From: Echinarachnius parma
Taxonomy: Eukaryota > Echinodermata > Echinoidea > Clypeasteroida > Echinarachniidae
Reading direction: 5' to 3'
NCBI GenBank assembly: GCA_037951105.1
Contig: JBAMJV010007717.1
Span: forward strand, 1-64,000
Length of the DNA stretch: 64,000 bases
Every line of letters starts with the position of its first letter. The first letter of the stretch is position 1. Both the position numbers and the translations under genes were made by a program. Shown piece after piece: positions 1 to 11,499 of this stretch. The notes under the pieces were generated by a model that saw nothing but the letters and a program-made list of their open reading frames with translations, searched no databases and was not told the origin of the DNA.

Positions 1-482
1 CCTGAAGGAGGTTACACTGATGACAATATCAATGCATTTTGCAACATTTCACTTTTGACTTTGCCCCATATTCGGATGTCATGCACATTCCATGATGAAA
101 TATTCACAACAAATGTCAAATCAATGTAAAGGGTGAAAACAAGCTTTCCAATGATACCAAATTTACGAATGGTAATACAGTAGTAGGAGAGATATGAACG
201 CTCAAACTTGAATTGCGGAACTTTTTGTGAGGAGGTTATATTTTAAATGTTGTAAACTGACATGTTTAGTCTTTTTTCTTTAGGACTTTTTTACTCAGTA
301 TTTTTAATAAACCAACATTGAATTTAATTGAATTGCTGTTCAATATCAATTTCAAATTAAATTTATTTCCTTTAAATAATTCCAAACAGAAATTATAATC
401 AATGCTCACAATCGTCCTAATAACAATGAAGTGCATTCGAAAATTAACTGACGCTGTGGAAAACAAGGCGGAGCCAGTAAAT

Positions 483-520
483 AGAAAACATGAAGGGGGG
501 GGGGGGGGGGGGGGGCGGGG
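483..520. repeat. G homopolymer
   Basis: About 30 G residues with one C interruption. Similar tracts occur at 22765-22782, 12246-12260 and 51117-51133 and within the elements listed above. Confidence 0.9.
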
Positions 521-785
521 GAGATAGGGATAACACATATCAAAAATTAAAGATAGATATTTATATTAGCTAGTGGGTAGCCTATATGGGTAATACATGA
601 GAAGAGTGTACATTATTAGAGGGATAATAATTCCATGATAATTTATAAATATTAATATACCATTAATTAAAATAATATATTATTAAGAAATGTATGCATA
701 TAATCCGGATCCGACTTATAAACATGATAATTGAAGGGTATATAATACTGCACAACGGCTAAAATGGCTTGATAATACGTAAATA

Positions 786-828
786 ATTAGAATCATAATC
801 ATAATCACAATCATAATCATAATCGTAA
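786..828. repeat. ATAATC microsatellite
   Basis: Six-base units aatcat/aatcac repeated about seven times. Confidence 0.8.
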
Positions 829-1460
829 CTTTATCGCGAACAGGTGTCGTAGAGTGCTCGGACTGATCGGGAGCAAGCGAATTATAAGGTGAAGGCACAC
901 TATTTCTTTATTTTGTAAAGGATTCCCCACCTTATGTTCTCTTTTGTTTTTGTCAAAGCATTTTGAGCATTTTCCCCCGTACACCCCTTAGCTACGCCAT
1001 GCCGCGAACGGAGAGTAGGTCAACAAAATAATACAGTATCCCCTTTGCACGTACGTCACTGCACTGGCGATTGTAGCTGCATATGGCTCGAACTGGTACG
1101 ATATGATCATCATTGCGTGTGTTCACTCAATTCTCAATCGCGGATTGTTCCACTTCTGCCATCGTGTCTATTGTGTAGAAAATTGCTGAATACAATACAT
1201 TATTATATACAAGATATTTTGATCAATGCATTACCAGCAGCGAGCAATCGTCTGTGGAAGAATAAAGGCGAGGTTCGAAAGTAGTGGGTCAACGTGACCT
1301 CTGTAGGTTCACTAGTTATCGGCCATCCATCTATGATCGTACGAAAGATGTGTGGTGGATTAAAAAAAAAAACCCGCACAAGTATGCGTGTCAGTTGGAG
1401 GTTAGCGTATTTAGCTTGATATAAGACGATGCTGATGTTGAACAGGGGCGGCAACAACTT

Positions 1461-1464
1461 GTGC

Positions 1465-1505
<41 letters not shown>

Positions 1506-1855
1506 CAGGTGTATGTGTGTGTGTGTGTGTTTGTGTGTGTGTGTGGGGGGGGGGGGGGGGGGGGGGGGGGTCCCCCTCCCACCCGAAGGCAGCTTTTGTA
1601 TTTTTGTTAAAAACTTGAAATATTATTGTGTATTTTGGTATATTCCTATGACATAAATATTGCTTGAGAGGTAGTGCAAGCTATGGATAATGAAATCAAA
1701 CATACACCAATATGTAATACATGTAAGAAAAAGTGTGTGTATTTGTGTGTGTTTGTGTGTGTGTTTGTTGGGGGGGGGGGGGGGGGGGGGGCAATCCCCT
1801 CCACTTTCAAATGTGGAAGGGACAAGCCCCCCCCCCCCCCCCCCCCCCCCCGTCC
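1461..1855. repeat. Cluster of TG microsatellites and G/C homopolymers
   Basis: (TG)n at about 1466-1500 and 1510-1544, G runs at 1545-1570 and 1770-1791, and C runs at 1827-1851. The two halves are similar (tgtgtgtttgtgtgtg followed by a G run and tcccctccc-type sequence), so an element may have duplicated here. The proline/glycine open frames are artefacts. Confidence 0.85.
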
Positions 1856-2339
1856 CCCGCATGTTGACGCTCATGCTGCTGCTGACAATTGATTCGCTTC
1901 CAATGTGTTTGCCATCACCGTTGTTTATTAAAAAAAAGGGTTCTCAAAACAGTATAAACAATATAAATACAAAATCTACTTACTAACTACCCGTCTACAG
2001 TGCAGTTGTGCACATTTTATTGGAAATAAACGGCAGAGTGTATTCGAGAGAGGGAGAAAGAGAGAGAGGTGGAGGAGGATAGAACGAAAACCATCGCACA
2101 GCTAACACTTGGAAATCAACAATACAAACAAAAACACAGCAATAACAGTTACGGTGGCTATAAATAGCGAGCGGTAAGGCGAAGGGACGATTGTCGGCGA
2201 CGGAAAAGTAGGTGAATGGTATAACCGTTGGCGTGTTCGCCAATCGACATTATTCATATTTCGTTATGAATAGAGATATGGATACATGCTTCGTGTTTAT
2301 TTTCGAACAAAAGGCTCACCTACCGTTAACGTTTGACAC

Positions 2340-3510
2340 ACATCTGCCACCAGGTTCATGCCAGACTCAAGGATACTTCAGCCGTCCACCATCGATGTTT
2401 GAATGACTGGACGTGGCAAATGGCATGGGGGAGCTGAGGACTTGACTAGTCATCACCATTTTTTTCTTCTTATGAAATCATATTCATTATACTATTCGTT
2501 TTAGAGTTTTGACTCGTTACTGAATGATAATCATCTAGGACCACCGATGTATGAATGCTTGGATGCGGCAAATGTATCCTATTACTACTACTACTATAAC
2601 TACTACTTTTCAGCGAACGCATCCAAGGCAGAATCCACAAAGTAGCACCGTATCCACCGTTAGTGTCGGCATGTTGCCTGTTTCATACAGGATGTCACTT
2701 ATAAGACAACCCCTTTTCCTTATTTTAGGTTAGAGGATCAATTTTGTCTAATATTATATTTACAGCAGCCTATTATCAGTTGACGGGTTCACTTCTGGAA
2801 ATCAGCAATAGTCGACCAGGGTCATCGATCTGTGAACATGTGAATGACTTGATTTATACCGACCTGTCGTTCAACTTTTGGAACTCAGTAACAGTCAACC
2901 AGGATGATCGATCTTTGAATGACTTGATTTACATTGTCTTATCTTTCAACTGTAAGACTAACACTTGACGCCATTAGGATAACCAAGGACAACAAACAAA
3001 CCTAGTAGGTTCATGGTTGATCAGGGCCATCGATGTGTGAATGGCTGGCTTTACACTTGTCCGTCAACTGTAATACAAGAGCTATAGACGTCATTAGGAT
3101 AACCACGAACGGAGTTGACGAGTTACATCGGAACTCAAGGACCAGCGGACAGTTGACCAGGGCCAACGATGAATGAATGACTGGATTTATCTTTCTCCAA
3201 CCGTAGCGCTATAGTTGGATGTCATTGGGATTACAGCCAGCGCAGTTGGCGGGTTCTTTCGAAACTCAAGGACAGTTAACCCATCATAAACCTAGCAGGT
3301 TCATGGTTGACCCGGGCCATCGATGTGTAACAGATCGGATTTACTCTTGTCCTTCAACTGTAAGACTAGAGCTGGATATCACCATATTGGCATTCTAATT
3401 TTCATAACCGCCAACGCAGTTGACGTGTTCTATCAGACTCAAGGGCACTTGACGAGGGTCATCGATTCGTGAATGATAGGATTTACTTCGAAGGTAAGAT
3501 TAGAGTTGGA
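2340..3510. repeat. Ancient diverged tandem repeat
   Basis: Recurring blocks: gaccagggccatcgatgtgt, gaatgactggattta, cttcaactgtaagactagag, gacgccattaggataacc, gcagttgacgggttc and aactcaaggac. They appear roughly every 90-190 bp, with substitutions and indels. No conserved reading frame. Confidence 0.65.
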
Positions 3511-3892
3511 TGTCGCCATATTTGTATTTATTTATTTGTTTTATTTATTTTATACTGCAGGGTAGGCCTGTTCAGTTATGCAAAACTGCTTTTCAAAGGC
3601 GCCCTGCAGTTTAACTTGCATGTTGAAAAAACAGAATATATAAACCATATATACAATACATTATACAAATTCGAAACAAACATAAATGATGGGGAGAGTG
3701 AATACAAGATATCATTAATTATATTCCACATACTTATAATCTTGCTCTTCGATTGGTCAAAAGGTAATCACGTGATGAAACATAGTTTCGCCCATCATTG
3801 ATGGGAGAAGAAAACTTAGTTACACTATGTAGATATCTTGGGTGAAAGTGCGTTGCACTCACTAGATAATTGGTAAGGTACTATCTACACCC

Positions 3893-4072
3893 CGCGGTTG
3901 CATTGAATTGCTGTGGAGAGTGTGTATTCAAATTCCGCACTATTCAGCAGACCATAGAAGTATGACTCCAACACTGCCGTTGTATTGTAGGTACCGGGTA
4001 CGGTAGATCTGCTGCATTTAATACGGGATTTGAATAGCCACACACTGCACGGTCAATTCAATGCAACCGCGG
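3893..4072. mobile_element. 180-bp imperfect palindrome
   Basis: ccgcggttgcattgaattg at the left pairs with caattcaatgcaaccgcgg at the right. Inner blocks gtgtgtattcaaattccg/cgggatttgaatagcc and cagcagacc/ggtagatctgctg also pair. Confidence 0.75.
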
Positions 4073-4480
4073 ATGTGTGTGCTGCGCGAATTACAAATGT
4101 AATGCGTACTTTGCACTGTATATGTATCGTACACCGCTTGCCATGACTCTGACGTTTAGAATTTAGAACGTTGACTTTTGAACTTGTAGTGTTTCATCAT
4201 CATTGATTACAATTTTCTTGGAGTCTGACTTGGAGTTGGAGTTCAGTTTCATTTTATATAGACCAAGTGCTAGCATATAGCCTTAGACTATGGAATTTTC
4301 ATGGAGTTAAACAATTGGAATAGCCATTGTTGGTAAGTAGATCAAAGTCTAGTACCGGTAACTGTAGTGTTAGTGTTAGAACTAGGCCTAGACATTAAAA
4401 GCAGTTTAAGTTGTCTTTCTCGTAGACCAGTGAAATGTTTCCAATGTAGAATATAAAGCAAATAATCACCTTTTGGTTTC

Positions 4481-4602
4481 AGGCGATGGCAAACCATCAC
4501 TTCCTCGGCGATCTGAATGTATACGCTATCTTTCCTCAGCTTCGCTTCGGAAAGATAGCTACATCCAGATTGCCTCGGAAGTGATAGTTTGTGCCATTGC
4601 CT
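4481..4602. mobile_element. Compact 122-bp hairpin
   Basis: aggcgatggcaaaccatcac .. ttcctcggc .. gctatctttcc pairs with ggaaagatagc .. gcctcggaa .. gtgatagtttgtgccattgc across a loop of about 11 nt. Arms of 55-57 bp with few mismatches. A short foldback MITE; the size would also allow a precursor-like hairpin if transcribed. Confidence 0.75.
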
Positions 4603-4675
4603 TCACCAACGGTAATTATTTGCTTAATATATACACGCATTATGATATAGCATGTTAAATATATAATTCAAAGCG

Positions 4676-5185
4676 ATATAAACGCTGTGTAAAAAACGCT
4701 GTGTAAAAATGGTTGTTAAATCTTTTCATACAACTTTAGGTGTAGCATGATAAGTTGTATGAAGAAGGGTTGCGTGAAGCGGCCATTGTTCAAGCGTTGA
4801 TGAAACGTGTTAAATCAAGTGATAGTTTCGACCGCAAAATCACCGCGTCAAAACCTCTTTTGTCCCTTCGCAAACCAAGCGAACCGAGATAGCGCAGTCG
4901 ATAGAGAGTGAGACTTATAACCCAAAGACCCCCGGTTCGAATCCTACCCTTGCCGCTTTTACATCTTGTTTTGTGATTGCTATTTCAACAACGGGATTGT
5001 TGAAATTTATTCTAAACAACAGTTGTAGAACAAATTAAAACAACAGTTGTGTAAACTTTAAACAACTGGGGTTGTTGAATGTTTTCAACAACAGTTGGAT
5101 GGTTCATAATTATGTCAAACAGCGGTTGTTAAAAAATTTCAACAAGTTGTTGAATTTGTTTACACATCGTTTTAACAGTGTACAG
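4676..5185. mobile_element. Candidate element with CAACA/TTGTTG-rich right half
   Basis: Left aacgctgtgtaaaaaacgctg and right tttacacatcgttttaacag are partial inverted repeats. Between them are the tRNA-like segment (4881-4960) and 4985-5165, where aacaac/gttgtt words form many short dyads (attgttgaaat, caacagttg, caacaagttgttg). Confidence 0.5.
4881..4960 (+). other. tRNA-like sequence with Pol III boxes (SINE head or tRNA pseudogene)
   Basis: A box TAGCGCAGTCG at 4890-4900, anticodon-position loop CTTATAA at 4914-4920 (would read UAU, Ile), B box GGTTCGAATCC at 4934-4944, and a T run at 4957. The acceptor and anticodon stems pair poorly. It lies inside an element bounded by ctgtgtaaaa/ttttacacag-like ends, so a SINE-type or transposon-borne tRNA relic is more likely than a working tRNA gene. 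Confidence 0.5.
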
Positions 5186-5389
5186 GGAGTGTATTATACA
5201 GGCTAGCTCCAACATGTGTAAAAGAATTTCTTTTATATTCAGTCTCTGGGTGTGGTAAATAGAGGGGACATTTTGCAGAGTAACGGGTTGTATAATTTAC
5301 ATTTCGATGCATATCAATAGTTCTAAATAAGTTGGTACTATATTATGTTGTATTTTATAAACTAATACACAATATTGATATTGTATACG

Positions 5390-6790
5390 CTCTTACACAG
5401 TTTGCCAACCGAGAGTAAGTAACGTGGAACGCTGAGGTGTATAGTAATCAGCGTTTAAAATTATGCGTGCATACTTATTCTGAAGTTGTTGTATCTTATC
5501 TTTGTGGATTTTAGCAGAGCTTCCCCAAGATGTACAACAATAATCAACATGTGGTATACAATGTACACAATAATTATTTGGACACCTTGAAAAAATCACT
5601 TTGATTTAAATGATGCTAGAACAAATTTTGAAGAAAATGTTTGGAAAAAGCTGCCTAAAATTCATTCATTCATTTTTTTGGAAAAATTATCAAAATAGTT
5701 AGTTTTCTATTTTTCAGGGTGTCCAAATAATTGTTGGTTACTCTGTAGGATCAAAGTAAAATACAAATTCATTAGTATTTTTGGTGAAAGAAATTGTTTG
5801 ATTCTCCCAATACAACCTATTGCGCTAGATATTTTGCCCACAATATTAAAAACATGTTCTCTCCAAGTCATGCCAGAGTAAAAAATAACACCCAAGTATT
5901 TAATTTTATTTACATTTTCTATAGGCAGACTTTTATACTTCAATAATAAAACATCGTTTACCAATTCTTTTGTCTATGACCGAAAGCCATGACTTTTGTC
6001 TTGTGTGTGTAAATACATATTATTAAGGTCTAGCCACTTACATATTAAATCAAACTCCTCTTGTAAAACCATATGTACATCATTAAACATCTTCCAATTT
6101 TTACCAATATCATTGCCACAACTTTGAAATTTGTCCCTATGATACTTCATTTGTAACATTTTATTCAAATTATTTGCCCTATTACGAAAATATTGGAATT
6201 TTTCCCAATGTGAAGTAAGTTTTTGAAATTGTTTTCGAAAATAGTCCCGTTCTCGCGCCGATTTCAAATAATCATCATTTATCCATGGTACACCAGTCCT
6301 CTCTGTTTCTGACGTACTAAAATGAAAGGGGCATGTTTATCACTAATTTTCATAAATGTAGCTTTAAAACAACCCCACATTTTTTCAACATCTAAATCAT
6401 GAGAATAAAATTCTCGCCAATCAATATTACTTATATATCATCTTTGAATTTATCACTATCAACATTTTTAAAAGATGGAAATTTACCTATTTTAGGAGAG
6501 AGAGGCTGATATTTACCTGTAATTACAGTAAATATCACCGAGTGATCACTTAAACCTGCTGTTTCTACTCGAGCTTTAATCACATTTTCACTAAGTAAGT
6601 TAGAGACACATATTAAATCAATTCAAGTTTTACTGTTTGGCGTTACTCTAATGAGCTGAGATATAACCTGTCTCATTTGCATTGATATACATAAATCTTT
6701 GACTTTATTTGAAAGATTATTATCAATTAACATCTTTAATTCAATTCAAAATCTATCCCTCCAACAAAATGAACACATTGTTTTGGGTTC
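5390..6790 (-). pseudogene. CR1/L2-like non-LTR retrotransposon remnant, RT core deleted
   Basis: Read on the minus strand. About 6640-6500 gives the end of an APE-type endonuclease (.. ETAGLSDHSVIFTV), with an in-frame stop upstream. About 6420-6110 gives the endonuclease-RT linker (DWREFYSHDLDVEKMWGCFK .. then SARERDYFRKQFQK ..). At 6267-5974 the linker runs directly into post-catalytic sequence (EEFDLICKWLDLNN), so the RT fingers and palm, including the FADD motif, are missing. 5964-5740 gives the thumb region (IKYLGVIFYSGMTWREHV), and 5600-5393 continues (VDYCCTSWGSSAKIHKDKIQQLQNKYARI). A small inverted-repeat element interrupts it at 5572-5738. Clearly dead. Confidence 0.85.
5572..5738. 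mobile_element. Small MITE inserted in the LINE remnant
   Basis: Ends AATTATTTGGACACC..TGAAAAA (left) and its reverse complement TTTTTCA..GGTGTCCAAATAATT (right) form about 24-bp terminal inverted repeats around 120 bp. The retrotransposon reading continues on both sides, so this insertion is younger than the LINE copy. The ends resemble Tc1/mariner-type non-autonomous elements; the target duplication is not clear. Confidence 0.72.
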
Positions 6791-6941
6791 ACAATCTAAC
6801 ATACATATAATTAACAAACATTTAACATAGCAATGAATACTAAGCAAATAACCATCGAGTGGGAGGGTGATGACAAAACTAAACGTGCCGAGGTTGTTAT
6901 TTTGTTATTTTGGCGAGGTGATCTGTAAAGGTACTACCTTT

Positions 6942-7137
6942 CAGGGGCGGATCTAGCTTTTTGCTAAGGGGGGGGGGGGGGGGGGGGGTTGACACAATGA
7001 CGATGCGGATACTGTGTGGGTCTGGACACATGCTGGCGTTTTTCTATGCACATCACATTTTCACTTGGCAGCCCATGGGGGGGGGGGGGGGGGGGGTTAA
7101 ACCCCCTAACCCCCCCCCCCCCCCCGTAGATCCGCCA
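6942..7137. mobile_element. Short G/C-tract MITE with GGCGGATCTA ends
   Basis: caggggcggatctagc at the left and gtagatccgccactg at the right are inverted repeats. Three G/C homopolymers lie between. cctttc before and cctttaaa after may be a duplicated target (CCTTT). Confidence 0.6.
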
Positions 7138-7143
7138 CTGCCT

Positions 7144-7513
7144 TTAAAGGGATCTATAGTAACTTTGTTGACATGTGCAAAAATTAAGATTGGTTGATAG
7201 AATGTATATTTTTGTTATATGATATGTCCACTAGGTATTGTGTGAACATTTTTAGTTAAATGGACTTTATGTGGCCGAGTAATAAGCAAAAATGCAAAGT
7301 GATATTCACTAACTCATTGCACTGAGTTTGTACACGGTTAGTGTAACATATGAACACTTCAATCGTAAATATCCTTTTAACGAAAGTGAAATTCATAAAA
7401 CCGAAACCTATCCAATGCTTCTATTGTTAATACGAATACAACAAGGTATGAGTGAACCGCTAGAATTCCAATTGGATATTGAGGATTTTGATAATTTTAC
7501 AATAAATCTTTAA
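7144..7513. mobile_element. TTAA-bordered element family 2
   Basis: TTAAAGGGATCTATAGTAAC then ttgttgacatgtgcaaaaa. The interior has tggccgagtaataagcaaaaa and gtgatattcactaactcattgcac, and it ends ctagaattccaattgg .. tctttaa. The same segments recur at 48949, 61384, 62989 and, reversed, about 44680-45000, with a partial copy at 18743-18778 and an end at 18219-18290. Confidence 0.65.
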
Positions 7514-8045
7514 GGGTATTAACACTGCAAATAAGTTGTGTAAAGTTGTGTAAAGTTGTGTACTATGTATATGAACCATAGATGTGCAAGGTTGTGTACT
7601 ATGTGAACCATAGATGTGCAAGGTTGTGTACTATATGAACCAATAGATGTGTAAGGTTGTGTACTATATGAACCATATATGTGCAAGGTTGTGTACTATG
7701 TGAACCATAGATGTGCAAGGTTGTGTACTATATGAACCAATAGATGTGTAAGGTTGTGTACTATATGAACCATAGATGTGCAAGGTTGTGTACTATGTGA
7801 ACCACATATGTGCAAGGTTGTGTACTATGTGAACCATAGATGTGCAAGGTTGTGTAATATATATGTGAACCATAGATGTGCAAGGTTGTGTACTATGTGA
7901 ACCATACATGTGCAAGGTTGTGTACTATGTGAACCATAGATGTGCAAGGTTGTGTAATATATATGTGAACCATAGATGTGCAAGGTTGTCTACTATGTGA
8001 ACCACACAACTACACAACTTTACACAACTATTTTGCAGTGTACCC
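7514..8045. mobile_element. MITE-like element filled by a 32-bp minisatellite
   Basis: Terminal inverted repeats of about 36 bp: left gggta..acactgcaaataagttg..tgtaaagttgtgta, right tacacaactttacacaac..tattttgcagtg..taccc. The interior is about 13-15 copies of a unit of about 32 bp (ggttgtgtactatgtgaacc atagatgtgcaa), with variants atatatgtgaacc and caatagatgtgtaa. It adjoins the TTAA family 2 copy. Confidence 0.8.
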
Positions 8046-8929
8046 TTGGCAGTTTCTTAGCAAGCTTATAGGGTATATGGCGAAACTGAAGACATTTACT
8101 GTAACCGGAATTGTCTGATGACATTGATCGGGGTTTGTCTTTGCATTTCAAGACTATAATTATTTGAACTGTATTGTTGTGCAGCCAAGGCTCCTGTTTG
8201 CACTAACACCCGGTATGCAAAAACCCTGTTAATATAAGCTTTTTTTATTGGTCGAATAAAGCGATAAAGCAATAGAGCTCTTGTTAGTGACAACAAATGT
8301 AACATTCATTGAAATACATTTCAATTAGGTCATTGTAGCAACTTTTAATCATCACATTTAGAATAATCCAGAATATCAGAGGATTGGCATTTTCTTTCGA
8401 GCTCATATAGAATTCATTATGAAGCTCCTTTTATTCTTCTTCAGTATGATATAAAACAAGATCAACTTTGAAAATATCTTAATACATGTAAATTGAGACA
8501 CACTGTACAGTATCAGTGACAGTGTGTATCAGACACGCCTATTCTCATGGATACTTATAATACCAACGGAAAACTATCATTGAGTAAGCAAATGTTCTAT
8601 GCTAGGTCTCTGCGAAAATAAGTAGATCAATTAATTCAACGACAAAAACAAACTGGGCCAAAGTTTGCGCCTCTCATAAAACTCACCCCCAACAAAAGAA
8701 TGTACAGATAATTTCCAAAGATATTGCTCCGCCTCTTTTCCTAGTCTATCAACAATTACAGACATGGGCAAAATTAATAAGCATTTTTTTTTTTACCTCT
8801 TCATAACCTAGCTTCTCTCTCGGGTCATCACCGCAGCCAGCTATTACTAATAAGCACCTGTCACACGACCGAAGATATACACAGCTCACTAACAGTACTC
8901 CAATTTAATATAAATCCTATTAAAGTGAT

Positions 8930-9303
8930 CGTTTAACTTCATACAATTTGTGAAAAGGTGACTTCAAACATAATACTAATATAGCAGTGTCACCAAGATG
9001 ATTATTGTGGATCACGTGTGCATGTTTAATTTTAAAAAAGGGCATCGTTCACCTTGTGAAAAATTGAACAGTTATGTAACTAAGATTTCATTACATACGG
9101 TCCATTGATGTTGACTGCGATCGAAAAGCGTTCCGGAACGGTTTTCAATCTAATCATGAATATCTCCATAATAAGAGTGACATTATGAAAAATCTAAACC
9201 AATTTCATTCTTCTGCTACCAGATGCCAAACGACAACATACAATAGCATTGTGAACGTTGCAAGTAATATGGTTGATTTGACAATGGTAATGAATCACTT
9301 TAA
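8930..9303. mobile_element. TTAA-bordered element family 3
   Basis: Left TTAAAGTGATCGTTTAAC and right ggtaatgaatcactttaa form terminal inverted repeats with TTAA borders, 374 bp. Interior blocks (tccattgatgttg, aaaagcgttccggaacg, aatatctccataat, catttcattcttctgct) recur in diverged form at about 19860-20208. Confidence 0.65.
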
Positions 9304-9309
9304 CGAAGG

Positions 9310-10085
9310 CTGTCTCACACTATATATAGCTTAGTTCAATTGTCGGTCAAGTTTTAGATGATAACGAAAATATGTAACGGTAGAGCATTATAGTTGCCGG
9401 CTAGGGTCAACGTAGTAAATAATAATGCTTACCAAGATGACCAAAATTATTTACTGAGAATACTTTGTGTCGCTTAACCTTCCCTATCATCTAACAATTA
9501 AGAATAGCCTTAGAATTGAATAAGCTGGTATGCTGTACATCACTCATTTAATTGATGACGTCACTGGCCGTGCAATAGTGCACTAGTGCACGCGGATCAG
9601 TAGAGAGTGCAATAGATAATTTCTACTGAATATCATGTGACCTGAATTCAACCAATCACAACTCGTGAACATTCAAAGGTGTTATATAATTGTAAATATC
9701 GTCCCTGAATATCTGTCAGAGGTGTGTCCAACAAAGCGAATACAACTGCTTGTTGATTTTTTAATATATTTTTATATTAAGGAAAAGCTTAATATACCCG
9801 GTTCGGCTATTCTATAATAGAAACACAATAGGCAAGTCTTATAGTGTAAACAAAGGCTGATCCTGACAACATAATAGCTCGCCGGAGGCTTGCTATCTAC
9901 CTATTAACTACATGCAGATATTTCCAAATGTTCGTTTTGTTTGTAGATATATATACGCACGATGACTAGGTGTGCCAAAGTTTGTCGAGTTTCGCGATAT
10001 TTATATTATTGTTTGAGATTTAATCAGTGATCAAATCAGCGTCTGACTCGCGTCCGTAATGACACAAGAACCATCGTGATCATAC
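9310..10085. other. No gene seen
   Basis: AT-rich, no domain-bearing frame, no inverted repeats recognised. Confidence 0.5.
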
Positions 10086-10088
10086 GAG

Positions 10089-10089
<1 letters not shown>

Positions 10090-10143
<54 letters not shown>
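10090..10143. repeat. ATT microsatellite
   Basis: About 18 uninterrupted ATT units, ending in cttattctta. Confidence 0.95.
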
Positions 10144-10144
<1 letters not shown>

Positions 10145-10749
10145 TTATTCTTATGTCACAATGTTCATGACGTTGGTGTGAAAGTCGGCATGATTACATT
10201 TATTATATACATGCCGAGTTTTGCCGAGTTCTTCATCCGAGGTATTTAAACGAGCCTTGACGAACTACTTCGGTGCGCGACTCGGCATACAACGCTTCCG
10301 CTGTGTGAGAGGGGTCTAACGTTTATTGACTAATCAATATCGCCCATTCACACGCTATCCGTTACTGCTTTGATATCACATTTTAATTCATCGCGACACT
10401 TCCTAGTTACTATTAAAAAAGGCCTTGTTCTGTTCGCACACGTACGTACGGTCGCTTGGGCTACAATATGCCATTCGTCATACGCTGCCGCAAACCATAA
10501 GCGTAGACATTACCTGAATACAATTATTGTCATTTTAATTGCCGTACATATTTTCTCTATTTACTCTTGTCGCCGACGCAGTCAACCGTGAATATTCGAC
10601 ATAGATGCTCGTGACACGGCCCGTACTCTGTTCTATTTCTCCGTCACCCCGTTATATATATTAAAGGGCACTGGTAAAAGAGAAAACAATATTTTTGGGC
10701 TTAAACTTGAGTGATATTTTTGAAAACTGATAACTATTATTACTCGTCT

Positions 10750-11496
10750 CCACTGGCGTACTGGTGGGGTGGGGGGGGGGGGGGGGGGGGCTTGGGGGCG
10801 CTTGCCCCCCAAATAAATTTAAATCATGACTTTTATCTAATTCGATAACAGTATTTGAAAAAAAGAGTATTTCTTTAGACAAGAAAACTCAGATTTTACT
10901 TCATGTCAAGTCAAAGTTCCTTTTTACTTGAAATTATGCAATCTGGTGCATACTTGATGCACCAGATTGCATAATTTCAAAGTAAAACATTGCAAAAGCA
11001 CCTTTACCGTGCACGGGCGGACACCCACCTACCATCACAAGTCCCCCTCTCGGTTATTGTTTCGCTCCCTCGGAAATCGGTCTTGTATACGTCTGGAATA
11101 CAATGTTCATGTTGTTTTGTCATAAACTAATGCTTTTGATGCACTGTTTGAACTGAATATGTCACTTTGCGAATATTATTTTGGGGGTGCATTTTTTTTT
11201 TTTTTTCATGAATCAATCATAACCTTTTCTGGTTGGTAGAATCATGACGATGATGACGCACTAACATGTCGTTAAGTCAGAATTTCCTTTCTAGGTATGC
11301 ACCAGATTGCACAGTTTCAAGTCCAAAAATGCAAAAGCTTCCTACCGTGGGAGGGGGGTGTCCCCCTCCCACACCCTCCCCCACGCTCAGTCGCTTCGCT
11401 CCTTCGGGCTTGGTCGCTTCGCTCCCTCGCAATATCCGGTGGTGATGCGGATTTGGTTTAGCCCCCCCAAAAGTTTTTGCTCATTACGCCACTGCT
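10750..11496. mobile_element. G-rich element with CACTGGCGTA ends
   Basis: cactggcgtactgg and a G20 tract at the left; cattacgccactg at the right, which is the reverse complement of an element start. The interior has tcgcttcgctccctcg blocks (about 11065 and 11400), the dyad tatgcaatctggtgcatac/gtatgcaccagattgca, and gtcactttgcgaatattattt. The same element is present in opposite orientation at 54282-54909. Confidence 0.7.
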
Positions 11497-11499
11497 CGC

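Larger units (their letters stand above)
240..1390. other. No gene seen
   Basis: AT-rich sequence with a G tract and an ATAATC microsatellite. No open frame has a recognisable domain or codon bias. Confidence 0.6.

Noticed and set aside
1391..1986. Gly/Pro/Cys-Val-repeat open frames
   Set aside because: Translation of TG microsatellites and G/C homopolymers.
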